The notes below the pieces were generated by a model. It searched no databases, was not told where the DNA came from, and saw only the letters and a program-made list of their open reading frames with translations. A program made the position numbers and the translations under genes. From Pseudomonadota bacterium (GTDB lineage Bacteria; Pseudomonadota; Gammaproteobacteria; Burkholderiales; Burkholderiaceae_E), in assembly GCA_029779435.1 (NCBI GenBank), contig JAKPAM010000242.1:1-64000 (forward strand): 64,000 bases of DNA. Reading direction: 5' to 3'. Positions 28,915 through 37,771 of this stretch are shown piece after piece (within the stretch, counting starts at the first letter, position 1; the number at the start of each line of letters is the position of its first letter).

Positions 28915-30011
28915 GCATCCGGGCACCATCCGCCGCGCTGGCGCTGCTGTCGGCCGTCGCGCTGGCAGTCATCGCGCCACTGGCCATCGCGCGCGCATCG
29001 GCTGAGCCGGGTGCGCGGGCGATCGCTCCCCGCGGTGCCCTCGACGCCGACGAGTTGAACAACATCGCGGTCTTCAAGGCCGCGTCGCCGTCGGTCGTCA
29101 ACATCACGTCATTAGGGCTCGAGCGCGATCTGTTCTCGCTCAACGTCCAGCAGGTGCCGCGCGGCACGGGCACCGGCTTCGTGTGGGACGCCAAGGGCCA
29201 CGTCGTCACCAATTACCATGTGATCGAGAACGCCAACGCGGCGCGTGTCACGCTGGCCGACCAGACCACTTATCGCGCGCAGCTCGTCGGAGCGTTTCCC
29301 GACCGTGATCTGGCCGTGCTCAAGATCGATGCGCCCGCGGCACGGCTGAAGCCGCTGCCGTTGGGCGTCAGCGGCGACCTGCTGGTCGGGCAGAAGGTCT
29401 ACGCGATCGGCAATCCGTTCGGGCTCGACCAGACGCTGACCACCGGCATCATCAGTGCACTGAACCGTGAGATCGAATCGGCCACGCGCCGGGCGATCCG
29501 CGGCGTGATCCAGACCGACGCCGCGATCAATCCGGGCAACTCGGGCGGCCCGCTGCTCGATTCGGCGGGAAGGCTGATCGGCGTCAACACCGCGATCTAC
29601 AGCCCCTCGGGCGCCAGCGCCGGCATCGGCTTCTCGATTCCGGTCGACGAGGTCAACCGCATCGTGCCGCGGCTGATCCGCGACGGCCGCTTCGTCCGGC
29701 CCGCATTGGGCGTCACTTATGGGCCGCAGGCGCTGAACGACGCGCTCAAGCTGCCCAAGGGCGTGCCCATCGTGCGCGTCGCCCCGCGTGGCCCGGCCGC
29801 GCGCGCCGGCCTGCGCGCTTTCGCGCGCGGCGAGGTCGGCATCGTGGCCGGCGACGTCATCATCGCAATCGACGGCCAGGCCGTTGCCGATGCCGACGAC
29901 GTGCTGGCCGTGCTCGAGCGCCACCAGCCGGGAGATCGTGTCGAACTGACACTGTGGCGGGCCGGCCAGACGCGCACGGAGACGGTCGCGCTCGCCTCAG
30001 CCGAGGATTGA
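28911..30011 (+). CDS. HtrA/Deg-type serine protease with PDZ domain
   Basis: Exported trypsin-fold protease of 366 residues. A signal-peptide-like hydrophobic N-terminus (about residues 8-28) precedes the protease domain with His103 (NYHVIEN), Asp133 (PDRDLAVLKI) and Ser211 (NPGNSGGPLL), and GNPFGLDQTLTTGIIS. One PDZ domain follows (about 265-355: VAPRGPAARAGL, GDVIIAIDGQAV). This layout is like DegS/HhoB-sized proteases, so periplasmic quality control or regulated proteolysis is likely. The start is GTG, overlapping the receptor stop by four bases (GTGA), so the two are translationally coupled, an unusual pairing. Confidence 0.93.
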   Translation: MSIRAPSAALALLSAVALAVIAPLAIARASAEPGARAIAPRGALDADELNNIAVFKAASPSVVNITSLGLERDLFSLNVQQVPRGTGTGFVWDAKGHVVTNYHVIENANAARVTLADQTTYRAQLVGAFPDRDLAVLKIDAPAARLKPLPLGVSGDLLVGQKVYAIGNPFGLDQTLTTGIISALNREIESATRRAIRGVIQTDAAINPGNSGGPLLDSAGRLIGVNTAIYSPSGASAGIGFSIPVDEVNRIVPRLIRDGRFVRPALGVTYGPQALNDALKLPKGVPIVRVAPRGPAARAGLRAFARGEVGIVAGDVIIAIDGQAVADADDVLAVLERHQPGDRVELTLWRAGQTRTETVALASAED

Positions 30012-30053
30012 TGCACTGCACGATCGTACGCGTCACCCAATTAGTGGAACGCG

Positions 30054-30082
30054 TTGTTGTATTTTTGCACTTCACTCTTATT
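30054..30082 (+). promoter_or_regulatory. possible promoter of the porin gene
   Basis: TTGTTG (30054-30059), 17-bp spacer, CTTATT (30077-30082) in an AT-rich patch after the protease gene. It would give a leader of about 115 nt. A strong ribosome site (GAGGAGA) lies about 8 bp before the porin ATG at 30204. Confidence 0.4.
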
Positions 30083-30203
30083 GCCTGATGGGCTGTAAGG
30101 AACGAGACTGCTTCCTGGCTCGACTCGTCAGCCCCGTGCAACGGGGTGTCGACCTGCAGCTCCCGCTTACAACCAAGAATGACAGACCAGAGGAGAACGC
30201 TAG

Positions 30204-31322
30204 ATGACCCGATTTGCCCGTTGGGCCGCCTTGGCAGCCGTCGCTGCCGCCGCACCGCTTCCCGCCCTTGCCCAGACGTCGAACGTTTCGATGTACGGCA
30301 TCGCCGACGCCGGCGTTGTCTATGCTGACCCCCGTACGCCCGGCACTGGCGGCGCGCTTCGCGTCGACAGCAGCATCATGAGCACCAGCCGCTGAGGTAT
30401 CCGCGGGACCGAGGATCTCGGCGGAGGCCTGTCCGCGTATTTCAATGCCGAGGCGCAATGGGGCCTGGACGACGGTACCGGTGATCCGGCCGCAGGCAAT
30501 GGCCTGACCTTCGCGCGGCGTTCGATCGTCGGCCTGCAAGGCGGGTTCGGCCAGATCTTCCTCGGTCGCGAATACACGCCGGCGTTCTATGCCGGTTACG
30601 CGAACGACCTGTTCGCTTACGGCATGAACGGCACGACGCTGGTGTGGAACGCCGTGGGCCTGCTGCCGGTCCGCTACAGCAATGCGATCTTCTACAACAC
30701 GCCCAACTGGGGCGGCGTGCAGGTCCGCTTCGCTTATGGCAAGGCCGCATTCACCGGATCCGAGTACTACACGGATTCGCGCAAGCGTGACAACAACGGC
30801 GACGTGGCCGTTCTGTACAACCGCGGTGCGATCCAGGCCAACGCCTATTACCGCTTCGGCTACGCGAACGTCGCCGAGACCGATGCCGCGCGCTTCGCTC
30901 CGCCCAAGGTTCGCCAGTATGGCGCGGGCTTCGGCTACAACTTCGGCGTAGCGCGGTTGGTGACCAGCGTCGCGGTCAGCGATCCGGACAATGCGGCGGC
31001 GGGCAGCCCGAACGACAAGGTGCTGGCCTGGAACTTGGGTGTGGGTATCCGCGCCGGCGCCGGTGAGGTGCTGATCCAGGGCCACCAGATCCGCTACAAG
31101 AACGAGTTGACCGGCGACAAGCCGCGTGCCGACACGCTGGGTCTCGCGTACACGTATCCGCTGTCCAAGCGCACGACGCTGTACGCCTCGGCGGCGATGA
31201 CGCGCAACAAGAACGGCGCCGCCACGCCGGTGCGCAACAACTCGAATAGCTATGGCGGCGGTGCTGCTGGCGTCGATACCAGCCCTCGCGTGCTGTCGCT
31301 CGGTATCAACCACAAGTTCTGA
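30204..31322 (+). pseudogene. outer-membrane porin (porin_4 type) interrupted by one in-frame TGA
   Basis: Trimeric general porin of the betaproteobacterial type, 373 codons from ATG 30204 to the stop at 31320-31322. The signal peptide ends ALPALAQ, and the mature start SNVSMYGIADAGVVY is typical. The frame is continuous except for TGA at 30393-30395 (codon 64), between MSTSR and GIRGTEDLGGGLSAYF, at a position where relatives often have Trp, Phe or Leu. One base change (TGG to TGA) explains it. The rest is intact to the closing LSLGINHKF with terminal Phe. Either a recent nonsense mutation, a sequencing error, or a strain difference under phage or antibiotic selection. Without readthrough, only a 63-residue fragment is made. 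Confidence 0.88.
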
Positions 31323-31339
31323 TCGTCATTGGTTCTTAC

Positions 31340-31386
31340 CCCGGTCTTCGCCCAACGGCGCTCCACCGCCACAGGTGAAGACCGGG
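31340..31386 (+). terminator. hairpin after the porin gene
   Basis: Perfect 10-bp arms CCCGGTCTTC (31340-31349) and GAAGACCGGG (31377-31386), 17 bp after the porin stop. No T-run follows directly. It may act together with the next hairpin. Confidence 0.4.
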
Positions 31387-31399
31387 TCGATAGACGGCT

Positions 31400-32917
31400 T
31401 CATGAGCGGGCCGTCGGCCCGGTCGCCACAGCGGGCTGACGGCCCGCTCGGCTTTTATGGCACCGCGCGAGCGCGTGCGTGATGCGCCCAAGCGTGTGCA
31501 GCGCGTCTTCCACGGCGGGCGACCATGCGAGCCCGCAACTCAGCCTGACGAAGGCGTCGAAACGCGGCACGTTGGAGAACATCGTGCCGGGCAGCAGTTT
31601 GATGCCGTGGTCCAGCGCGCGTTCGAACAGCGCGTGGCCACTGATCGGCGGCGGAAGTTGCAGCCACAGCAGCAGGCCGCCATCGGGCAGGCTCAGCCGG
31701 GTGCCGGCTGGGAAGTACACAGAAACCGCGTCGGCCATCGTCAGCCGCTGGCGCGACAGGCGTTCGCGCAAATGATGCAGATGCCTCGGCCAGCCGGGGG
31801 ACTGGATGAATTGCGCGGCCACCACCTGCGCCAGTTCGTCGCTGAAGCGCGACTGCGAATACTTGAGCATCTCGATGCGGCTGCGCCAGCGGCCGGCGGC
31901 CATCCAGCCGAGACGCATGCCCGGCGCCAGCGATTTGTTCAGCGACGAGCAATGGATGACGATCCCTTCTTCGTCGAATGACTTCAGGATCCGTGGCGCC
32001 GCGCCGCCCGCACCAGGATCCGCCATCTCGCCATAGATGTCGTCCTCGATGATTGCCACCCCGTGCCGCGCGCACAGCGCGACGAGTTGCGCCTTGCGCG
32101 GATCGGGCATCGTGCAGCCGAGCGGGTTGTGCAGCGTCGGCATCGTCACCAGCGCGGTAATCCGCGATGCGTCCGGCGGAGAGGCCTGTTCGAGCGCGAA
32201 CTGCAGTGCCTCGAGCGACAGGCCCGTCGTTGGGCTGGCCGGAATCTCCAGCGCCCGCAGTCCCAGGCTTTCGAGGATCTGCAACAAGCCATAGAAAGTC
32301 GGGGATTCGACCGCCACCGTATCGCCGGGGGACGTGGTCGCGCGTAGCGCGAGGTTGACGGCTTCGGTACAGCCATGGGTGACGACGATCTCGTCCGGGC
32401 GTATCGCGGCGCCGCGCGATACCGCCCGTTCGGCCAACGCCTGGCGAAGCTGCGGGTGTGCGTGCCGGCGGGTCATCGTCGACAGGATCTGCGGCCGCAG
32501 CCGCAACTGTCGTTGCATCAGCCTGGCGAGCGCATCGACTGGGTAAGCGTCCGGCGCGGCGACCGCCTTTGCGAAGTCGACCGTGGTCGGCGCCGCCTCG
32601 GCGCGGGCCAGGATGCTCGAGACGCGAGCGTGTATGCCCACGTAGTCCGCCGGTGCGGGGCGGGTCTCGCGCGCCGGTTCGGCGACCGGCGCCATGCCTG
32701 TGCGCGCCGGATGGTGGACGTAGTAGCCCGAGCGCGGTCGCGCCTGCAACCAACCCTCGGCCTCCAATTGGCGGCACACGCTCAGCGCGGTCGACATGCT
32801 GATGCCGTGCTCGCCCATCAATCGTCTGATCGAAGGAAATCGGCTGCCGGTCGCCAGCGCGCCGGACCGGATCGCGTCCAGATATCGGTCCGCGATCTGG
32901 CGATAGAGCGGTGTCAT
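31400..32917 (-). CDS. MocR-type regulator (GntR winged helix fused to aminotransferase fold)
   Basis: 505 residues. The N-terminal GntR domain (about 1-70: YRQIADRYLDAIRSGALATG, SIRRLMGEHGISMSTALSV) is linked to a class I aminotransferase fold (about 110-480). The PLP-binding Lys is in SSLNKSLAPGMRLGW, and TMPTLHNPLGCTMPDPRK and EDDIYGEM are the usual PLP-site segments. These proteins use PLP or its amino-acid adducts to regulate genes, often of vitamin B6, GABA or amino-acid metabolism. It is divergent from the DUF2917 gene, a plausible target. The last ~20 residues overlap a terminator hairpin. Confidence 0.93.
   Translation of the reverse strand: MTPLYRQIADRYLDAIRSGALATGSRFPSIRRLMGEHGISMSTALSVCRQLEAEGWLQARPRSGYYVHHPARTGMAPVAEPARETRPAPADYVGIHARVSSILARAEAAPTTVDFAKAVAAPDAYPVDALARLMQRQLRLRPQILSTMTRRHAHPQLRQALAERAVSRGAAIRPDEIVVTHGCTEAVNLALRATTSPGDTVAVESPTFYGLLQILESLGLRALEIPASPTTGLSLEALQFALEQASPPDASRITALVTMPTLHNPLGCTMPDPRKAQLVALCARHGVAIIEDDIYGEMADPGAGGAAPRILKSFDEEGIVIHCSSLNKSLAPGMRLGWMAAGRWRSRIEMLKYSQSRFSDELAQVVAAQFIQSPGWPRHLHHLRERLSRQRLTMADAVSVYFPAGTRLSLPDGGLLLWLQLPPPISGHALFERALDHGIKLLPGTMFSNVPRFDAFVRLSCGLAWSPAVEDALHTLGRITHALARCHKSRAGRQPAVATGPTARS
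31404..31449. terminator. strong hairpin shared by porin and mocR-like gene ends
   Basis: GAGCGGGCCGTC (31404-31415) pairs with GACGGCCCGCTC (31438-31449). Inner bases extend the stem to about 18 bp with a 10-nt loop. TTTT follows at about 31453 on the plus strand, so it can end the porin transcript. It lies within the last codons of the convergent MocR-type gene, so the terminator stem is also coding sequence. Confidence 0.6.
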
Positions 32918-33097
32918 GGCTTCCGCATGATGCCAGCGGCAGCGTCGTTCGATCAGATACAGATTCGCGGATCCGGAGCCGGAACAGTCGCTGGCGCATC
33001 ACGCTGTGCCCGCGCTATTCGATGCCTGCTGTGCCTGGGCGCTCGGACCGTGCCGATCGACACTGCCCGCATCGCCACTCGAAACCCGTCGACGACC

Positions 33098-33568
33098 ATG
33101 ATGACGCCTATGCTGGAGAGCGCGCGCGAAGCGCTCCGAATCCGCTTCTCCGCTGCCTTCTCCGTCGCCTCCGTCGGTGCGCCGACAAACGATGTGCATG
33201 ACAGCGGCGACGCGGGCGAACCCGGTCTGGGCCGCGATGTGGACAGCCGGCCGATCGGGCCCGTGCGAATGCAGATCGCAGGCGAGGCGGTGCTGGTGCG
33301 GCTCGATGCGGGCGATTGGCTCGTCGTCGACGCCGGTCGCCTGTCGATCGAAGGCGCTGCGGCCATGGATGGCATGGCGATGCATCGGCGCGTGGTCGAC
33401 GCCGGGGCGGGATGGCGGGTGGAGCGCACGGCCTGGTGGCGCGCGCAAGCCGAGGGGCCCCGCGCCTCGCTGACGGTCTGGCGCGTGGCCGCGCCGCCCG
33501 ATGCGCGTCGGATGGCGCGCTTGATCGCCGCCTTGCGGGCGTTCGTGGGTCGAGCGGTGGTGCGCTAA
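33098..33568 (+). CDS. DUF2917-like protein
   Basis: 156 residues from ATG 33098 (a second ATG follows at once). The central stretch VLVRLDAGDWLVVDAGRLSIEG (read as two adjacent parts) resembles the DUF2917 pattern, a small cupin-like beta domain of unknown function; the C-terminus WRVAAPPDARRMARLI is helical. The N-terminal ~50 residues are low complexity. Divergent transcription from the MocR-type regulator (180 bp between starts) is an arrangement I associate with this family. No signal peptide. Confidence 0.6.
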   Translation: MMTPMLESAREALRIRFSAAFSVASVGAPTNDVHDSGDAGEPGLGRDVDSRPIGPVRMQIAGEAVLVRLDAGDWLVVDAGRLSIEGAAAMDGMAMHRRVVDAGAGWRVERTAWWRAQAEGPRASLTVWRVAAPPDARRMARLIAALRAFVGRAVVR

Positions 33569-33590
33569 GGAGATGCCGGCGAGCGTCGCT

Positions 33591-35126
33591 TCAGAATCCC
33601 TGAGCGCGCCGCAACAGCTCCGTCGTCGGATAACCGTCGGCCGCCAGTCCGGTGCTACGCTGATAGCGCCGGATCGCGCCGCGGGTCGCCGGGCCCAGCA
33701 TCCCGTCGGGCGCGCCGCTGTCGAATCCCTTGTCGTTCAATGCCTGCTGCAGCGTGCGCACGTCGCTGCGTGACAGCGGCACCAGGTCGCGCGGCCACGC
33801 GGCGGCGACGTCCGGTCCGCCGGCGATCCGCTGCGCGAGCAGTCCCACGCCCAGCGCATAGCTCATCGCGCTGTTGTAGCGCAGGATCGCGCGGTAGTTC
33901 GGGCCGACCAGGAAGGCCGGCCCTCGCGCGCCGGCCGGCAGCAGGATCGCCGCGTCGTCCAGGTCGGGCAACGCGCCGCCATCGGCCGCGCGGATGCCTT
34001 CGGCGGCCCATTGCGCGCTGCGCTGGCGCAGGTTGTCGTCGGCGCGGCCGTGGTCGAAGCCGGCCGGCAGTCGCACCTCGACACCCCAGGGCTGTCCGGG
34101 CTGCCAGCCCTCGCGCCGCAGGAAGTGCGCGGTCGATGCGATCACGTCGGGCATGCTGCCCCAGATGTCGCGGCGCCCGTCGCCATCGGCATCGACGGCA
34201 TAAGCGAGGAAGTTGGACGGCAGGAACTGCGTCTGCCCCATCGCGCCGGCCCAGGAACCGATCATCCGGGCGCGCGTGATGTCGCCGTTCTGCAGGATGC
34301 GCAGCGCGGCGATCAACTGTTTTTGCGCCCAGGCCGCGCGGCGCCCTTCATAAGCGAGCGTCGCCAGCGCGTCGATCGTCGGGATCTCGCCGTAGTACGT
34401 GCCGTAGTTGCTCTCCATCCCCCAGATCGCGACGATGATCTCCGGCGGCACGCCGTACTGCGCGGACGCCGCATCGGCCACCGTTCGCAACTCGCGCAGC
34501 TTGGCCTGGCCGCGCGTGACACGCTGGGCCGACACCGCCGTGTCCAGGTAGTCCCACAGCGGGCGCGTGAACTCGGGTTGCGCACGGTCCAGCTCGATCA
34601 CCCGGGGCAGCAGGCGCACGTTCTGCAAGCCGGCGCGCAGCGTCGCGTCGTCGATGCCCGCTGCCTTCGCCTCGACGCGGAACCGCGCGAGCCATGTGTC
34701 GAACGAGATCGCGGGCTCGGGAATGGATGCGGAAGCCGATGCGCCGGCGCCGGAGGTTGCCGCGTTGGCGACCGTGGCAAGCGGGGCAGCCGGAGTAGCA
34801 GGAGCCACAACGGCCGCCGTCGCGTTCGCGGCCGTCGCCGACGAGGCCGAACTGTTGCCCGCGTCGTTGCCTGCGTTCGCTGACGGTCCATGGTTGACGG
34901 GCGCCGCCGATGCCGTGGGCGGGTGTGCCGACGTCCCTGGCGCGGCGGCCGTGCTCCGCGACGGGCTCGGGACAGGTGGGTGTGCCGATTGGCTTGCCGA
35001 CGTGCCCGCCGACTGGCTCGCGCAGCCGGTCACGGCCGTCGCGAGCAGGCCCGCCGCAATGAAGGCGGAGACCAGGCGCTCCGGTCGTCGGCGGACGTCG
35101 CGGATGGCAGGGCGGGGGCGGACCAT
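33591..35126 (-). CDS. lytic murein transglycosylase, MltB type, lipoprotein
   Basis: Cleaves peptidoglycan glycan strands to 1,6-anhydro products at the outer membrane. 511 residues from ATG 35126. A lipobox ends VTGC (Cys35). Residues about 36-115 are a low-complexity Ala/Ser/Pro linker. The SLT_2 catalytic domain follows, with the active Glu in IWGMESNYGTYYGEIPT and the family segments GSWAGAMGQTQFLPSN and DADGDGRRDIW. A peptidoglycan-binding repeat (about 440-505: LQQALNDKGFDSGAPDGMLG) closes the protein. It begins 11 bp after the LivK-like receptor gene and is probably in its operon, a functionally odd neighbour. Confidence 0.95.
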   Translation of the reverse strand: MVRPRPAIRDVRRRPERLVSAFIAAGLLATAVTGCASQSAGTSASQSAHPPVPSPSRSTAAAPGTSAHPPTASAAPVNHGPSANAGNDAGNSSASSATAANATAAVVAPATPAAPLATVANAATSGAGASASASIPEPAISFDTWLARFRVEAKAAGIDDATLRAGLQNVRLLPRVIELDRAQPEFTRPLWDYLDTAVSAQRVTRGQAKLRELRTVADAASAQYGVPPEIIVAIWGMESNYGTYYGEIPTIDALATLAYEGRRAAWAQKQLIAALRILQNGDITRARMIGSWAGAMGQTQFLPSNFLAYAVDADGDGRRDIWGSMPDVIASTAHFLRREGWQPGQPWGVEVRLPAGFDHGRADDNLRQRSAQWAAEGIRAADGGALPDLDDAAILLPAGARGPAFLVGPNYRAILRYNSAMSYALGVGLLAQRIAGGPDVAAAWPRDLVPLSRSDVRTLQQALNDKGFDSGAPDGMLGPATRGAIRRYQRSTGLAADGYPTTELLRRAQGF

Positions 35127-35137
35127 CGAACCGCGGC

Positions 35138-36346
35138 TCACGCCGACAGCAGATCGCCGAACAACACCCAGCGCGTGCCGTCGAAGCGCATCAACTGCAT
35201 CTGTTCGATCGGGCCGTGGTCGGTCGGCCCGGTCGTCACCTCGATGCCGGGAACGAGCACGTCGAACTGCCAGTTCTTCGCGCTCTCGGCCACGCGCATC
35301 AGGTTCTCGCGCGTCAGGTCGTTGCCGCAGCCTTCGAGCAGCTTGTGCATGAAGCTGGCGATGTAGTAGCCGGTCACGTTGTAGACGTCGGTCTTGTCGC
35401 CGGCCGGATACCACTTGTCCATGAACGCGCGCCAACGCCGCATGCCCGCATCGTCGGTCCAGCTCGGATCGACCGGGTCCTTCATGTACGCGGCGCTGAT
35501 CGCGCCGATCGCGTTCTGCGGTCCGCCCGGCTGGATCACCGTGCCGAACGAGTTGGCGATGTTGGTCAGCACGATCTGCGGCTTCCATTCGAGTTCGCCG
35601 ACGCGGCGTATCGCCTGCGCGACGAACTTGGGCGTGCCCGCCAGGATCAGCGCGTCGATGCCGGCCGACTTCAGTTGCAGCACCTGCGTGTTGACCGTCG
35701 CATCGGTCACCTCGTACGAGATCTCCGCGACCACGTGCTTGCGCGCCGCCGCGCCCAGGCCGCGATGCAGTCCTTGCAGGTAGTCCTTGCCCAGATCGTC
35801 GTTCTGGAACAGCACGCCGATACGCACGTTCGGGTTCTGCTGGAGCAGGTACTTCGCGTAGATCGCCGCTTCCGTGTCATAAGTGGGCAGCGCAGGCATC
35901 GTCATCGGATACGTCTTGGTGTCCAGCCACTTGCTGGCGCCGCTGGAGATCAGCAACTGCGGTACGCGCTTGGCGTTCAGGTACTTGCCGACGGCCGAGT
36001 TGCCGGCCGTGCCCAGCAGCCCGAACACCGCCATCACCTCGTCCTGCTCGACGAGGCGACGGACCATCTCGACCGTCTTGGGCGGCGAATAACCGTCATC
36101 GAGGCTGATCAGCCTGACCTTGCGGCCGTTGATGCCTCCCTGCGCGTTGACCATGTCGAAGTACGCCCCTTCGGCGCGGCCGATCGTGCCGTAGCTGGAC
36201 GCGGCGCCCGAGTACGGCTGCGTCTGGCCGAGCACGATCTCCGTATCGCTGGCACCAGGGCCGTACTTGCCGGCGGCCCAGACCGGCATGGCAGTCATCG
36301 ATGCGAGCAGGGCAAGGTTGAATTGGCGGCGGGATACGTCGGACAT
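35138..36346 (-). CDS. LivK-type ABC substrate-binding protein with Tat signal
   Basis: Periplasmic receptor of 402 residues. The N-terminus MSDVSRRQFNLALLASM carries the twin-arginine pattern SRRxF, so export of the folded protein is likely, unlike its Sec-exported paralogue at 27724. The type I binding-protein fold shows in IVLGQTQPYSGAASSYG, NAQGGINGRKVRLISLDD and IGVLFQNDDLGKDYL. No permease or ATPase genes are near. It follows the amidohydrolase and carboxylase genes on the same strand, so its ligand may be an acid processed by them. Confidence 0.92.
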   Translation of the reverse strand: MSDVSRRQFNLALLASMTAMPVWAAGKYGPGASDTEIVLGQTQPYSGAASSYGTIGRAEGAYFDMVNAQGGINGRKVRLISLDDGYSPPKTVEMVRRLVEQDEVMAVFGLLGTAGNSAVGKYLNAKRVPQLLISSGASKWLDTKTYPMTMPALPTYDTEAAIYAKYLLQQNPNVRIGVLFQNDDLGKDYLQGLHRGLGAAARKHVVAEISYEVTDATVNTQVLQLKSAGIDALILAGTPKFVAQAIRRVGELEWKPQIVLTNIANSFGTVIQPGGPQNAIGAISAAYMKDPVDPSWTDDAGMRRWRAFMDKWYPAGDKTDVYNVTGYYIASFMHKLLEGCGNDLTRENLMRVAESAKNWQFDVLVPGIEVTTGPTDHGPIEQMQLMRFDGTRWVLFGDLLSA

Positions 36347-36504
36347 CGCAATGGTCTCGGCTGGCGTGAAAGGGTCAATTATGGCGGGATTCGGCCAGCG
36401 CGCCGAATCCCCTTCGGCCGATCCGCCGATGCGTCAGCCCGCTTCACACCGCTTGCTTTACTCGAGTACCCGCATCGCCCGTTGCTTTCTTGGTGTGGCA
36501 GGGG

Positions 36505-37623
36505 TCAGGGGAGGGGGCGTCCGGTGGCCGGTGGCGTTGGCGTCGGGGTAAGGTCGACGTCGTCCAGCCGGTAAACGTCGGCGGCCGTGCCCGCGAACAG
36601 GCGCGCCTGCTCGGCGTCGGTGTAGCCGGCGGCCAGGCGCTTGAACGCGTTCCACAGGATCGGATACGACACCGCGCCCTTGTCGACCGGAAAGTTCGAC
36701 TCGAACATGCAGCGCGACGGGCCGAACGCGTCGATGCAGACCTCGACATACGGTTGCCACAGGCGGGCCGTCGCTTCCGAGCCCAGCGGCACCGGGTGGT
36801 CGCGCAGGCCGAGGCCGAAGATCGGCATCGCCATGCCGCCGAGCTTCATCACCACGTTGGGCCGGCGCGCGATCCGGCCGATCGCGGCGCGCCATTCGGC
36901 GAACACCTCATCGCGCCGGTCCGCGTAGCGGCCGATGCCGATCGGGCCGCCCATGTGATCGATGATGATCCGCGTGTCGGGGAAATGCGCGGCGAGGTCG
37001 TTCAATTCGTCCAACTGCGTGTGGTACAGCCACGCATCGAACGACAGGTTCAGCGGCCCGAGCCGCGCGAAGCCTTCGCGAAAGCGCGGATCGGCAAGCG
37101 CGCCCGGCGGTGGGTTGTAGGAACTGGTGTTGATGCTCGTATCGGCATCCCAGGTGGTGATGTTGCGGATGCCGCGCAGGCGTTCAGGCGCGGCGGCGGC
37201 GTGCGTGGCCAGCGTTTCCTCCACCCGCGCGCCCCGCGTCAGGTCCGCCCACGCGACGATGCCGGCGTTGGCGTGGCGGATCCGGCCGTCGCGGCCGCGG
37301 ATCGACAGCGATGCGTCGGCCGCTCGGTTCACGTACTCGGTTTCGCCGACCGGCGCCAGCATCTCGGGTGCATCCGGACGGTACTTGGACAGGCACTGCA
37401 CGAACACGCTGGCACGCACGTCGTGGCCGCTGTCGAAATCCGCGAGCAGCCGGTCCAGTTCATACGGGTAGTACGCGCGATCCCACAGGTGGTGATGCGC
37501 ATCGATGATCGGCAGCTCGGGCCGCAGGATCGGTTCGGTCGTGCTGTCCAGCCATGGCTGGTCGACCGGCAGGTGCGGGTTGGGCTTCGCGGCGCCGGCG
37601 CCGGTGGAAGGGGAGGTCGTCAT
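36505..37623 (-). CDS. amidohydrolase_2-family metal hydrolase or decarboxylase
   Basis: TIM-barrel enzyme of 372 residues. The N-terminal metal motif is IIDAHHHLWD (about residues 39-48), followed later by IIIDHMGGP and, near the C-terminus, MFESNFPVDKG. The layout matches the PF04909 group, which includes lactonases such as 2-pyrone-4,6-dicarboxylate hydrolase and non-oxidative decarboxylases. It lies 148 bp after the acyl-CoA carboxylase gene and 158 bp before the LivK-like receptor, all on one strand, suggesting a catabolic cluster for an organic acid or lactone. The substrate is unknown. Confidence 0.88.
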   Translation of the reverse strand: MTTSPSTGAGAAKPNPHLPVDQPWLDSTTEPILRPELPIIDAHHHLWDRAYYPYELDRLLADFDSGHDVRASVFVQCLSKYRPDAPEMLAPVGETEYVNRAADASLSIRGRDGRIRHANAGIVAWADLTRGARVEETLATHAAAAPERLRGIRNITTWDADTSINTSSYNPPPGALADPRFREGFARLGPLNLSFDAWLYHTQLDELNDLAAHFPDTRIIIDHMGGPIGIGRYADRRDEVFAEWRAAIGRIARRPNVVMKLGGMAMPIFGLGLRDHPVPLGSEATARLWQPYVEVCIDAFGPSRCMFESNFPVDKGAVSYPILWNAFKRLAAGYTDAEQARLFAGTAADVYRLDDVDLTPTPTPPATGRPLP

Positions 37624-37771
37624 GCTGCGGACTCCGTGGTGGTGGGTACGACGCCTGCCGCAACATGTTGATGAGGCTCAGGGCTTCGAGGCCCCGATCG
37701 AGCGCGGACATCGGCGGCTCCCGATCGTCGGGTCTGGTCGTGTTTCGTCGTGTCGGCGAGCCCTGGCGTCC

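Noticed and set aside
30393-30395. TGA in the porin gene as a selenocysteine codon
   Set aside because: Porins are not selenoproteins, and I saw no SECIS-like hairpin directly after the codon; a nonsense mutation or sequencing error is simpler.
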